Assembly (NCBI RefSeq): GCF_014839805.1 | Contig: NC_051124.1 | Location: forward strand, 1,426,001 to 1,490,000 | Source of the DNA: Manduca sexta | Lineage: Eukaryota > Arthropoda > Insecta > Lepidoptera > Sphingidae | Length of the DNA: 64,000 bases | Reading direction: 5' to 3' | In this document: piece after piece, positions 11,440 through 22,241 of the stretch | Position numbering within the stretch: position 1 is the stretch's first letter | How the letters are laid out: each line of letters opens with the position of its first letter | The notes under the pieces: model-generated | Told to the model about the DNA's origin: nothing | The model's input: the letters and a program-made list of their open reading frames with translations, nothing else | Database searches by the model: none | Translations under genes and position numbers: made by a program

Positions 11440-11640
11440 ACCGACTTCAAAAAAAGAGGACGTTATCAATTTGACGTGAATGTTTTTTTTTTAATGTTTG
11501 TTATCTTACAACTCGCTCATTTATGGACCGATTTGGAAAATCCTTTTTTTATTCGAAAGAACATACCTCCAGATTGGTCCCATTGAATCCAAAATTGGTA
11601 TCCAGTATATACCTGTTATGTGAAATTATTTTTTGATTTT
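11440..11640 (+). repeat. dispersed repeat, unclassified
   Basis: CGACTTCAAAAAAAGAGGAC, then CAACTCGCTCATTTATGGAC and CTCCAGATTGGTCCCATTGA. I recognise the wording as a common moth repeat but cannot assign a class. It ends where the retroelement tail at 11642 begins. Confidence 0.45.
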
Positions 11641-11641
11641 G

Positions 11642-11850
11642 AGTGTTTTTTTTGTTAAATTATTTTTATTGAAATGAAATGAAATGATTTATTTGAATCT
11701 GTAAAATGTTATACATTATTTAGATTCCGTCAATATTAACTCTACCACCAGTTCGGAAAGCAGTTTTCACCAGAGAAGAACGGGCAAGTAACTCTGGTGT
11801 TGCTCTTTTCAAGAAACTCTGGTGTTGCTCTTTTCAATTGTATTATAAGG
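11642..11850 (-). repeat. retroelement 3' end with (ATTTC)n tail
   Basis: On the minus strand: GAGCAACACCAGAGTTACTT, GTTCTTCTCTGGTGAAAACT, CTGGTGGTAGAGTTAATATT, then AATAAATCATTTCATTTCAT. This is a moth retroelement 3' tail that I recognise but cannot name. A 22-bp segment is tandemly doubled inside it (11791-11812 and 11816-11837). Confidence 0.55.
11791..11837. repeat. 22-bp tandem duplication
   Basis: ACTCTGGTGTTGCTCTTTTC plus AA at 11791-11812 and again at 11816-11837, with AGA between. Confidence 0.8.
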
Positions 11851-12581
11851 ACGCCGTGACATTTTGTCATACGGACATTTCAAATAAGACGCCAACTTAT
11901 TACAAATTGGTAATAACTTTGGGGCCAAAAATTTAGCCCTGATGTCCTTTCTATAACTAACTATATCGTTTAAGGTCCTTGATTGGACCCCACTCTTCTT
12001 ACAAGGTGCAGTGAGCTCATTTTGGCGTGCGTATAAAAAAGTCACAGTAGTAGTGCCGGTGGCTAGCACTGTGACAGGTATATATGCAGTTGGTATTATT
12101 CCACGTGTGTTTATCCGTTAATTAGAACGGTCTAGCCTAAATGCATAGACTAAATATGGCCGTCAGTTCCTGCATTCGACCTTGTTTGTTTGTGTATCAA
12201 TCTAGTGAGGTGAGAGTATATTGAACCAATTTGCACCTACGTTTGATTTCGAGATCAAATAGTAATATAGACACGCACTCACGCCTTTTACATTCAACGT
12301 GGTAAGCAAAAGTGCAAATGCATTCACTTTTCCCAATGTATGTTCTGTCCCATTATGTGATAGGTCGACCTTATCGCTGTATCGGTCGTAAATTTTAGAC
12401 TCCGGTATGATATTGAGAATAAACCATACTATTCAATTTTTTTTTTGTTTGAGTATAATTGCTATGTGGCTCATGTTGTGGTTGCATATAATCAGAGTTG
12501 CAATAATTTTTTGTTTGTTATGAATGTATGATATATTTATAAATTATCATTTTAAACTCAGTTTGCAATCCTAAATAAATA

Positions 12582-12668
12582 AATCACTTTTTCCGACCGG
12601 AGATACGAACCCGGGACTTCTTAGGGGTGTACCGCGCACACAATACTATTACACCACCGAAGCCACTG
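12582..12668 (-). mobile_element. SINE family B head fragment
   Basis: TCCGACCGGAGATACGAACC then CGGGACTTCTTAGGGGTGTA and ACACCACCGAAGCC is the tRNA-like head in reverse. Confidence 0.55.
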
Positions 12669-12671
12669 GTA

Positions 12672-12905
12672 ATAGTTTTATATACGGACATGTCAACGTA
12701 ACCCCTGATGGTAAGTGGAATGGGGTCCGCTAGAGTATCGACTGATGAGCGATGATTACCCCTTTACAGTCGAAACAATTATGCCGGCCTGTTGGAACCA
12801 GATATACACTGGCTGATCCCGGAACGCGACACACGTGGGCCACTATGGCGGGGTTTAACACCTTGTGTACGGTGGTCACTATCCGGGCCAAATAATACCT
12901 ATATT
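12672..12905 (+). repeat. dispersed repeat family G, near-full copy
   Basis: Family G is about 200-240 bp. It starts in an A/T tract with a CTGATGGTAAGTGG motif, then ATCGACTGATGAGCGATGAT, AATTATGCCGGCCTGTTGGA, ATACACTGGCTGATCCCGGA, GGGCCACTATGGCGGGGTTT and a CACCTTGTGTACGGTGG motif. No tRNA head, reading frame or terminal inverted repeat. It is the most numerous repeat in the window (about 17 pieces); class unknown. Confidence 0.75.
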
Positions 12906-12914
12906 ATTTATCTT

Positions 12915-13214
12915 CACTACATAGTATAAAACAAAGTCGCTTTCTCTGTCCCTATGTCCTTTAGTATGCTTAAATCTTTAAAACTACGCAACGGATTTTG
13001 ATGCGGTTTTTTTTAATAGATAGAGTGATTCAAGAGGAAGGTTTATATGTATAATAACACCCATTAAATAGTGGAAAAATACTGTTATTTTGTTATGTTA
13101 TACCCGTGCGAAGCCAGAGCGGGCCGCTATGTTTTTATATACAACGTTAACAGTTTTTCTGTAGTGTATTTAGTAACAGCATTGCACCCGTGCGAAGCCA
13201 GGGCGGATCGCTAG
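12915..13214 (+). mobile_element. Helitron-like non-autonomous element
   Basis: The body (ACAAAGTCGCTTTCTCTGTC, CTACGCAACGGATTTTGATG) and the end (CGTGCGAAGCCAGGGCGG...CGCTAG|T) belong to an insect repeat ending in CTAG followed by host T, as Helitrons do. A partial duplicate of the 3' end (CCCGTGCGAAGCCAGAGCGG) lies 80 bp upstream, at 13105-13130. The 5' edge is approximate. Confidence 0.6.
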
Positions 13215-13599
13215 TTAAAAATATAAGACTAATTAAACATGAACCTTAGTGAGAAGTCAGGAAATAATTGTTACATGTATTTATTACTCAACCGCAGTTA
13301 GACAACAATGAGCTGTAAACAGAGAATTCGTAATTAATGCTCTCTCGGCTACTGCAGTCGACATCGCCTCGTTTGTTTTGCAAATACTGTACATGATTAA
13401 TCTTTAATTCTCTGCAGCAGTAGCTTAATGCGAGTGGAAAACACTGCCAAGACGAAGATCTTAAATTCGATAATAATATGTAACTTATAAAAATTGCGTA
13501 ATTATGTATTGATTAATATAATTTTTTTGGGATTCACTTTGAAATGTCATCATGAGAAATTCTTTTTAGCTGAAATTGTGTTTTTATCCATGCCCGACA

Positions 13600-13795
13600 A
13601 AGTGACCCCACAGCTCCTGATGGTAAGTGGAGTGGAGTCCAATAGAATGTCGACTGACGAGAGATGATTACCCTCGTCAGTGGACCCACTTATGCCTGTT
13701 AAAACCGACAATTATGTGGCACTATGGCGGGTGTTAACACCTTGTGTACAGTAGTCGCTATCCAGACGGATATAAAATATATCCTACCACCAGAA
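13600..13795 (+). repeat. family G repeat
   Basis: AAAGTGACCCCACAGCTCCT to AAATATATCCTACCACCAGA. Confidence 0.75.
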
Positions 13796-14317
13796 AATTA
13801 CTTTAGGGTAACATGGCCAACCATGACTGAATTAATGGTAGAGAAAATTTATTCTCAGAAAAGGAGCCATTGAATATATGCTCATATTATAAAAAACAAA
13901 CATATATCACCCCTTAATCCCAGAGTATAAAGATACATTCTAAGAAGACTGTATGGTGTTGCTATTTCTTATGCACGTTAATATGATTTATAGCATGCAA
14001 GCTTGACGGTTTCGACATCCATTTATATAAATATAACATAGCTGGCGTATTTTGAGTTTATTACCTACCCTTTTGAAGGAGAGAGGCGTCATATGTTCAT
14101 TTTCACGTATGTTTCAAGGCCGCCGCAATTCTGGCTTGCTTTGTAACAGCACAGTATTGTGGTCTCAATCTCTAATGGGAATTGTTTTGTGGCTTAAACT
14201 TCGAGCGCTCCATCGGAAAGTAAGTTAGGTTGCTGCTGTATAGACGAAATGCAATCTTTCAACTCGAGTGAAATTATTTAATAAATATTTTAAAAGACTT
14301 AAAATTAATACTTACTC

Positions 14318-14510
14318 TAATGGCGAAGAAAAACATCGTGAGGAAACCTGCATACCTGAGAAGTTCTCTATAGGAATTTTGAAAATGTGTGAAGTCTACC
14401 AATTTGCACTAGGCCGACGTGGTGGACTAAGGCCAAATCCCTCTCGTAGAGCAGGCCAATGCCCAGCAGTGGATATATAATACAGGCTTGATATTATTAT
14501 TAACCTATAT
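14318..14510 (+). mobile_element. SINE family A, 3' half
   Basis: From GGCGAAGAAAAACATCGTGA through GACGTGGTGGACTAAGGCC to TATAATACAGGCTTGATATT and an ATT tail. Confidence 0.7.
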
Positions 14511-14589
14511 GTAACCTATATATCTTTATGAGAAACAAAAAAAATTATCGAAGGTAGTCGAGAATATCTAAAAACTCTAAACATACATA

Positions 14590-14766
14590 TTGTAATATAA
14601 AATCCCCATTTCTGTTTGGCTGTATGTTATCGACTTTCTCAAAATCTACAGAACAGATTTTTATCAAATTTCGTATGTTGATAGTTTACGACCTTGGGAA
14701 GGTTATTGGCTACTTTTTATCCCGGGAAAACTCCTTCACGCGGACGAAGCCGCGATCAAAAGCTAG
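14590..14766 (+). mobile_element. Helitron-like 3' end with terminal hairpin
   Basis: The end reads CGCGGACGAAGCCGCG, a 5-bp stem with a 6-nt loop, then 8 nt and CTAG|T. This is the usual Helitron 3' layout. The body contains TATGTTATCGACTTTCTCAA and TTTTTATCCCGGGAAAACTC, shared in reverse with 36345-36545 and 55278-55480. Confidence 0.65.
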
Positions 14767-15239
14767 TTACAAAATAAAACTATAAATAATTCAACCGTAA
14801 GCACCTAAAGGTCTTGAAAATATCCCAATACGTTATATAGATATTATTTGAAACAGCAATTAGAAGGTCCGACCTCCATTCCACTTTAAGTGTGGTCAGT
14901 GCGGTTTGCGGCACTTAGAAATGCACTTAGTTGAGAGGCGAATGTTTTAGTTTTTAATAGTTGTAGTAGATATTATCTATGTTAGAATAGATGTTTATAG
15001 ATTTTAAGGTTCAGAAGATGACTATGTACTTGTTGTGTAGCACTGTTTATGCATGACATATGGCTGTATTAAGAAATAACACTAATTTTTGAGATGGATC
15101 TCAAGTAACTATTTAATGTATTAAAACTAGTTTATAAACGGAGCCTAAGATGCTATTTAAGAGTTAAGATAAGTGTTATACAGCCGTACTAGCAACTGAA
15201 ATTCATCTTCGAGAAAGACATCAAGCAGATATTTTTAAT

Positions 15240-15855
15240 GTATGGAAACTATTTTATAAACTGAGTTTAAGTTATCATATAAGTGCTCGTTTTTAGCTGA
15301 GTCGGCGTTGTCGACGTTTAACTAACGAAACTCGGCTGTCAAAATCCCTCTTATGCTGTCACTTAAGATGTCACATGAGATGTATATATCCGTTTATTAA
15401 ATAAAGACGACCTTAAGATGCTGAACTATTTCACAAACCGAGCTTAAGTTTTCATTTCAAAGCTGAGAGCTGAGTCGGCGTTGTTTAATAAACGAAATTC
15501 CGCTGCCAAAATCGTCTTATGGTGTGACTTAAGATATCATATCAGATGTTGATATCCGTTAATGAAATAGCCACGGCCTTTTTTTTGGTTTCGCGGGGAA
15601 AGTTCCTTATTACTACCACCTAGCCCACGTGGAGGGTGACTGAGCGGTTATGTTGTTGAAAGATAAAGATTCGGAACTATTTCAAAAAACGAGCTTAAGT
15701 TATTATTTAAGTGCTAGTCCTCATCTGAGTCGGCGTTGTAATAAATAAAACTGAGTTGTAAAAATTCTTCTTATGGTATGACTTAAGATATCATATGAGA
15801 TGTTGATATCTGTTTATTAAAAAGCGACGACTTTGAGATGCTGACTTTAACTTGA
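15240..15855 (+). repeat. degenerate tandem array, period about 174 bp, with an insertion
   Basis: GAGTCGGCGTTGT recurs at 15299, 15472 and 15727. Each is followed by a degenerate (AA)CGAAACTCGG-type motif, TCTTATG(G)TGTGACTTAAGAT and ATATCCGTTTATTAAATA. The first spacing is 173 bp; the second is 255 bp because 15585-15660 carries an unrelated GC-richer insert (TTTCGCGGGGAAAGTTCCTT, CCACGTGGAGGGTGACTGAG). A weaker echo of the unit occurs upstream at 15060-15240. Confidence 0.75.
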
Positions 15856-16042
15856 CAGCATCTCAGCTGATATATAGTAGGGAATTGAGATGTTGGTCGT
15901 CCAAAAAGTGAAAATTACAATATCTATCGACATTTTGCAATTATATATTTTTTATTGTTTTAGCTTTTAACAATTCTGCTTTAAAAACTAAGATTTTTTG
16001 GTAGGTAAATTTCGTCGATTACAAAAATAATTAATAAGTATG

Positions 16043-16194
16043 CAGTGCCGAAGGGTCCATATAACCCAATTCCTGCCAACTTTCCTTTACGTAGAATTCA
16101 TATCATCAGAACGATTTGCAGACCTCATTCATGCATATTAATACCTATATATTGTGTCGGGTTCCCCTTCAGAAAATTCATCTTTCACAATTAC
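16043..16194 (+). mobile_element. MITE family E
   Basis: CAGTGCCGAAGGGTCCATAT, ATCAGAACGATTTGCAGACC, TTGTGTCGGGTTCCCCTTCA; right end worn. Confidence 0.62.
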
Positions 16195-16199
16195 AAGTA

Positions 16200-17267
16200 T
16201 GTAATATTTCACATAATTTCTTATCGTTTTCTATGAATTAAATATTATGTTACCCTTTTAATACAGACGTTAGTTCTTTTTACAAATATCAGATGATTTC
16301 CTTAGAGAAATCACATTGAACATATCGGAATAAACGTTATATCAATAAATAATGCATGTTACTCGGTTACCAGTTAACTTTGTTTGCTTGTTGGCGGCTG
16401 GTTATTAAATTTAGAGCCAACTACAAAGATCCACGTCTGCCAGTAATCCGTTTAAGGCCTGATATTTTCATTGAACGTTTACATGAAAAGCTTCATTCTA
16501 TTTGAATAATAGATTCAATGTCAAGTAGGATTTTGAGCTGGAAAAATCTAGGAGTGTGAGATTTGTTTTTACTTTTTGTGTGGTCTGTAAAAGCCGGATA
16601 GACTCAAGGCTTAATTATTTAATTTTTTAAGGTATTTCTAAATAATCGATATTTTTAATTTGAATTAGATTTTTTTCATTCGTCAAATTATATGTGGACA
16701 CTATTAATAAACGTTTACAATTTATGAGAAATTGAGTATTCTGACACAAAAAAAGGAATGTAAATTTTGGCAAAGGACGCAAATGACTAAGCGCCTACTT
16801 GGAAGAGCGAACTGGCATTTTTAAATATTTATTTTTATAACCTGTCGCTTGGCTCGCTTCACTTCCATATCGGACCATTGTCTTACTAGCTCTCGTCACT
16901 GACTGTATTGTGTTGTAGAATGTAACCTTTATTGTGACCAATATTTTTTTTAATGTGTTCTATTTTTTGTAAATATTTGAATGTCATTGTTTGCCTAGTT
17001 ACACTATTTTACTCTGAAATAAACACTCGTGTCAATAACACATATTTTTACTTAATTTTATAAATAACTCAGAACACATACACCAATTACTTACAAAATA
17101 TTGTCTTGTCTACAATAAATAGTATTTATAGTTTGTTAATTTGTAGCCTTATTTTGATCAGTAAATTAAGGTAAATTGGGTCATTGAAAGCTGTTATTTC
17201 AGATATACCATAAAACTTTGTTATAATTTCGACCAAGCTCGGCCATGCTATTGAAAAATGCCCCTCG
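16200..17267. other. intron, nothing recognised
   Basis: AT-rich, no open frame longer than a few dozen codons, no repeat family from this window apart from scattered A/T tracts. Confidence 0.5.
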
Positions 17268-17398
17268 GCAGTCACAATTATGTTTAAAAGCGGCTACACG
17301 TGCCCGGAACGCAACAATTATATGGGCAACTGCGGGTTTTACAACTTGTGTAGTGTGGTAATCCAGACGGATATAAATATCTTACCACCCGGTGTGGT
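17268..17398 (+). repeat. family G repeat, 3' half
   Basis: CGGTCAATTATG-like start is lost; GCCCGGAACGCAACAATTAT, TTACAACTTGTGTAGTGTGG and ATCCAGACGGATATAAATAT remain. It directly precedes the hairpin chain at 17489. Confidence 0.6.
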
Positions 17399-17488
17399 TC
17401 ATGAAACTGTGGTACAACGCCAATCTAACTCGTCTATTCTATACTCTATGTATATGTACTTTTAGCGGCGTAAAGGTAGACGCCACTG

Positions 17489-17707
17489 TAGAGGAACAGA
17501 TGGTTACGTTCCTCTATGGAAGTGGAAGATTCCCAGTCAGGCAGATGTTGCGCCTGACCGGCCGCGGCCCCTCCGACAGTTTCTATTCGGAGGTGGTATA
17601 TATGCTGCACGTCGCGCAAATTGTGCAAGCGTGATTCAGGATCGATGTCGCCATCTAACGTGGTTGCTGTGTGATTATCACTCCAGTTGTATCACTGCAT
17701 CGATCCT
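17489..17707. repeat. chain of perfect hairpins
   Basis: Four exact inverted repeats follow one another: TAGAGGAAC (17489-17497) with GTTCCTCTA (17508-17516); GTCAGGC (17536-17542) with GCCTGAC (17552-17558); CCTCCGA (17570-17576) with TCGGAGG (17587-17593); AGGATCGATG (17638-17647) with CATCGATCCT (17698-17707). The first three loops are 9-10 nt. The segment is GC-richer than its surroundings and matches no repeat family above. Confidence 0.7.
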
Positions 17708-18057
17708 CTTGCAGTTCCGGCGATGTTGACAAGATGACGGTATATGCACTAACTGTACCGCTGCATACTAAAAACCCTTTTCTTCATAGAGAAGAATTAT
17801 GTTGTGTAGATAGTCTTAAATAAGTAAAAATATATCTTGTATAATTATCGAAATCCCGGACTGATCGCTATTATCCTCTTAACCTAAAGCCTTTCTAATT
17901 GGCAATCACCTCGTTGAGACGGTTGGAGTGTTCCAAACCGTTATTTGATGACGAAATTAACCTTTACGCTAAGAATGTAACTGAAAATCTTGTCACGTGT
18001 AATGCGGTGGGGCTATGAAATAAGCGACCCCTTAATCTTGTTATTAATAAGCTTTTT

Positions 18058-18255
18058 TTATACGAGTACTGCAAAGTGAATCCATTGTAACTGATGGTAA
18101 GTGGAGCGGGGTCCAATAGAATGTCGGCTGACGAGAGATGATTACCCCACGGCAGTCGATACAAGTATGCCGGCCTGTTGGTTACGATATACACAGGCTG
18201 ATCCCGGAACGCGACATACTTACGTGTGCCATTATAGCGAAATTTAACAAAATTA
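18058..18255 (+). repeat. family G repeat, 3' end missing
   Basis: CTGATGGTAAGTGGAGCGGG to GTGCCATTATAGCGAAATTT; it runs into the SINE family A piece at 18285. Confidence 0.72.
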
Positions 18256-18284
18256 AAAATCATAATTATCTTTAATTCATTGCT

Positions 18285-18500
18285 TGCTTTGACCTTGAAA
18301 GAAGACATCGTGAGAAAATCTGCATACCTGAGAAGTTCTCTATAAAAATTTAGAGGGTGTATGAAGTCTACCAATCCGCACTAGGCTAGCGTGTTGGACA
18401 AGGCCTAATCACTTTTAGTTGTAGAGGAGTTCCGTGCCCCGCAATAGGAAAGTGTATAAAAAATATAGGGCTGATAATAATATATAATATAGGGCTGATA
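18285..18500 (+). mobile_element. SINE family A, 3' half, with repeated tail
   Basis: Contains GACATCGTGAGAAAATCTGC and GGACAAGGCCTAATCAC. The last segment, ATATAGGGCTGATA, occurs twice (18469 and 18491). Confidence 0.62.
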
Positions 18501-18852
18501 TTGTATTATATATTATATTGCTCCATCTAATATACATGTAAGATCTCTATCTTTAAATTACTTTTTCCTTCAAAATGTACACATAATTTATAAATTTAAC
18601 TCGCTACCGCTTACGCTTATGCTTAATGGCCCCAATTTAAGTAGCGATGTAAACAAACCACGCAATTAGGCGCCCTTTAGTAGCTCAGCGGCCCTTCACA
18701 GTTAACGACCGTGTGATTGTTTACGAAAAAACACCTGCGTTACATATACCAGCTGTAAAAGGAGTTAAATTATTTATTTTTTAATTGGCTAATTATATAA
18801 TCCAACATGGACGACTTTGAACATAAGGGTATGCAGGGGAAATAGGTTTTAT

Positions 18853-19137
18853 ATTGGTGGTAGGTCTCTCATATGTGGGAGTCTGTCTGGGTAGGTATTT
18901 CTGCCGCGAAGCAGCAGTATGCAGTCACTGTTCTGTGCCGGTTCGAAAGAAATTGTAGCCAATGTTACGACTGGACATAATAAGGCTCAACATCTCATGT
19001 CTCAGGATAGCGAGCGCAGTGGAATACCAAAAAATACTTTGTAATTCAAGGTGTTGGATGGTGTTTCTACTGTTTATGGGCGTTTGCATCGCTTACCTTC
19101 AGGCGAACGGCAAGCTCGTCTCGTCATTCAAATAAAA
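18853..19137 (-). repeat. family D repeat, full copy
   Basis: On the plus strand from GTGGTAGGTCTCTCATATGT to CAAGCTCGTCTCGTCATTCA; a simple A-rich tract follows at 19132-19161. Confidence 0.72.
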
Positions 19138-19989
19138 AAAATATATAATAAAAAAAAAAAACAAATTTGGCTGTGTTCTCGCCCGATAGTGGGCGATATC
19201 ATGTGCTACTACATTCACTCTGTAGACGTATATGTCGACAGCTTGAATAGGCTGGCTCGATGTAGTAGCATCAGATAACTATATTCGCTTACGATTATAG
19301 GGCGCGATGTCTTCGTGTGGTGTTTGAAGCGCTCTGTAGACATATTTGGCGACATCATGAATGTGGCAGATTGACCTGGCTATTTCTACTGTCTTACAAA
19401 AAACCAATGTGAAATTAGAACTTGCTATGTCATTTTGAATTATATAACCGAGTACCCAAGCACCCTCGTTGCCTTGTTTCCTCCTTTTTTCTACTTTAAA
19501 ACAGAAAGAACTTTATAAATTTAACAGAAACAGAAGAAACTTTATAAATTTTAATACTGAGCAATTCACGAGTATTTTTATTTTAGTTTTCTTTTCGAAA
19601 AATTATAATATCGTTACGTCCCTTGGGTATCGAACTTTGAACTTTATAGGTAAGAGTTAATAGACGAGAATTGCTGTTAACTTTACTTAAACATGTTGAT
19701 TATGCAATTCTGACCCTTATTGTCATAAGTTCTACATGATGCACAACAAACTTACTTTAACTAGCTCAAATAAGTTAACCTAAATAAACATAACTTGAAG
19801 TAACTTTATATTTCACATACAAAGTATACACCCGGTTATGCATCCATATAAATACGTTTTCAGTCTTAAGTTTTCATTTAAAAATAAATAGTGTTAAGTC
19901 AAAGTTATTTCATGTGTGGAATTTCTAAATATTAAGTACTACAGACGCAAAAATAAAATTACATTATTTCATCCTAAACTTTTTCTTTG

Positions 19990-20240
19990 TCACGGCATAT
20001 ATGATCATGGCAAAGTTACCCCATTGAGTATCGACTGACTGGAGGTCACGCCAGTCGACAAAATTATGCCGGCCTGTTTGGGCCGGATATACACAGGCTG
20101 ATCTAGAACGCTTCACATTTACGTAGGCCACTATGGCGGGTTTTAACACCTTGTGTATAGTGGTCACCATCCGGGCTAATGCAGAATATATCCACATATA
20201 TACCATCAGCAGAAAACATATTCTACCACCAGCAAAGAAA
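19990..20240 (+). repeat. family G repeat
   Basis: The 5' part is shortened (CCCCATTGAGTATCGACTGA), then ATTATGCCGGCCTGTTTGGG and ATGGCGGGTTTTAACACCTT. The TACCA(T/C)CAGCA end is doubled (20202 and 20224). Confidence 0.72.
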
Positions 20241-21047
20241 CTTGGCGACAAAGAAAAAAAAAATATTTAACATTTTCTAGTAATTAACTTTGACATTTGA
20301 TTAGTCGACAGATGCTTCAACTAAATTTCCAAACTAATTTGCCATCTTAAGAGTTTTTGGTGCAACATTTGATAGCGTATACGTAGTGCATACACTAACC
20401 GTTATTCATCTCATTATTCAATGATAAAAGAAACAAAAAAGCCATAGAAACTACTGAAGAAAAATTCTACAAACAAATTAAAGAAAATTTGCAATAAAGA
20501 AACATTTCAATCCGCCACTACCACCACTGGAATGTCGCCCACATACGGATAAACTTAAGTCCGCCATTCCCACATTAGTCCGTAAAACGAAAATATCAAA
20601 ACATGAGACTATTTCTCTACTGCAAATATTCACAAGCTGAAAATTTGCAATGTAAGGCTGGGTACACATGGATTCAGGACAGAAAAGAATTTTTTTGCCG
20701 AGGTCAAATAGGTAGACAGTTTGTCCTGATGTTGATTAATACTTAATACAATGCCTGATGAAACTTGGGTATATATTTAACAAATATTGTCCTTTAATAA
20801 ATCGTGCTCGAGATAGAATTACTTATAGCGTGACTGCCAAATAATATTATATTTTATGTTGACTATCATAAAGGTCTGATTTCGTTGACACTGTTCAATA
20901 TTAAAACAAAATTGTTGTGAGGACACCAAAGCCTTGTCTATAAACTAGGAAGATTCACTGCAAATGAGCTTAGCTTAGGTCCTTAAGATGTTCAAGTATT
21001 AGCATGTAAACGAGCAAGCAGCCCATCAGGTCTGTAGTGATTTCTGC

Positions 21048-21062
21048 AGCTCGTAAACACCT
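21048..21062. repeat. left target-site duplication of the GC-rich retroposed unit
   Basis: AGCTCGTAAACACCT, matching 21405-21419 at 14 of 15 positions and lying directly at the poly(T) edge of the insert. Confidence 0.7.
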
Positions 21063-21404
21063 TTTTTTTTCCCTTGTGTGTGTGTCTAAGTCTTCGTCCG
21101 CAGCCGCCCCTGCGCGGTGCCGCCTTGCTGCCCGTCTCCTATGGGGCGGGGGGGGGGGGCAGCTTAAAGCCCCCGCGCACCGAAGGACTCCCTCGGCGTC
21201 TACGGCAGCATGAAGTCAACTACACACTGCCGTCCATTCCGGGGGTCAGCCGAAACATGTGCAAAAGTGCACAAAAATGCACTAGGGCGGACAGCCCCTT
21301 CCTGCCCGCCGACGACCCCCTTCGTGGCCCCTATTAGTCGCCTCTTACGACAGGCAGGGGATACCGTGGTGGAATTCTCCAAACGCCCCCATTCCACAGG
21401 GCGG
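21063..21404 (-). mobile_element. GC-rich retroposed unit with poly(A) tail and 15-bp target duplication
   Basis: The 342-bp insert is far richer in GC than its surroundings. It is flanked by direct repeats AGCTCGTAAACACCT (21048-21062) and AGCTCGTAAGCACCT (21405-21419), one mismatch in 15. Read on the minus strand it ends in a poly(A) run (21062-21071), so it looks retroposed. Inside, GGTATCCCCTGCCTGTCGTA and AAGAGGCGACTAATAGGGG is a phrase I associate with arthropod LINE sequence (R1-like), but no RT frame is present. I see no clear A/B box. A run of about a dozen G lies near 21147. Confidence 0.7.
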
Positions 21405-21419
21405 AGCTCGTAAGCACCT
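21405..21419. repeat. right target-site duplication of the GC-rich retroposed unit
   Basis: AGCTCGTAAGCACCT at the 5' edge (minus-strand sense) of the insert. Confidence 0.7.
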
Positions 21420-21929
21420 ACGACTCCATGGTAATCATGCATACGCAACTAAACTTTAGAAAAAGAAATTTAAATTATTAAGGGAAAAGGATATTTCAGC
21501 TTCGAGATAATTATATTTAGCATGATAATTAAATAAAATTAACTGAATAATTTAAAAATCCTTTGCCATCCGTTCCGGATCAGCCGTGTGTGCCAGCCTT
21601 AATTGGTTAAATGAAAAAATTCCCCTTTGAGCGTGACGCGTATTTTGTTTACATTACGTGGAAAATATAATTTTCGCTTATGATATGAGTGGATTACATT
21701 TAAATTTCAAAAAGGGTTTCGGAATATTTAAAATTACACGTAGTATGAAATAATTGGAAATCCTGTTTGTCAACACTTCAACTAAAATAATTAATATAAT
21801 GTTTTTATCCTGAATGCACAAATACACTGTGCTTAAAATATTAGTAATGTAGAACAACGAGAGACCCTGCATCATTGATTAACGGTTTCTAGAATTATGT
21901 CGGCCTGTCTTGCTGGATGTTTATTTATT

Positions 21930-21962
21930 GCTTTGAATGACGAGACGAGCTTGCCGTTTGTT
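21930..21962 (+). repeat. family D repeat, short 5' fragment
   Basis: TTGCTTTGAATGACGAGACG followed by AGCTTGCCGTTT; similarity stops there. Confidence 0.55.
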
Positions 21963-22183
21963 TCATTGGAAAATTTTACTCAAAAATACATGGAATCTGT
22001 GATAAATGTAATTAATTTGCACATCAAATATAACATGGAAGCTTGTAATAGTAAGTTCGGGATGTTATGCCGTGTAGGTGGAACTGTCTGCGTGGCGCCT
22101 TCACGTTTCACTCAGTAAAATGATCATAAAATTCGTATCAGCTGTCAATTATTAATAAAACAACACACGTGACTGAAGTAGCA

Positions 22184-22189
22184 TTTATT
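22184..22189 (-). promoter_or_regulatory. poly(A) signal of the nested secreted-protein gene
   Basis: TTTATT on the plus strand reads AATAAA on the minus strand, 53 nt after the TGA stop at 22242-22244. This is a normal distance for a short 3' UTR. Confidence 0.5.
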
Positions 22190-22241
22190 TGTTTCACTTT
22201 TATACAATTAGATCTCACTTAAATATATAAAAATCACAACT

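Noticed and set aside
11809..12069. 86-codon minus-strand open frame
   Set aside because: Its end lies inside a retroelement tail and the rest lacks recognisable motifs; considered part of repeat debris.
17964..18374. 136-codon minus-strand open frame
   Set aside because: It is built of a family G repeat and part of a SINE; the same phrase (HPLNFYRELLRYA) arises in other SINE copies.
21074..21448. Overlapping GC-rich open frames of 67-87 codons on both strands
   Set aside because: They come from high GC content in the retroposed unit; composition is proline/arginine-rich and they cross its borders.
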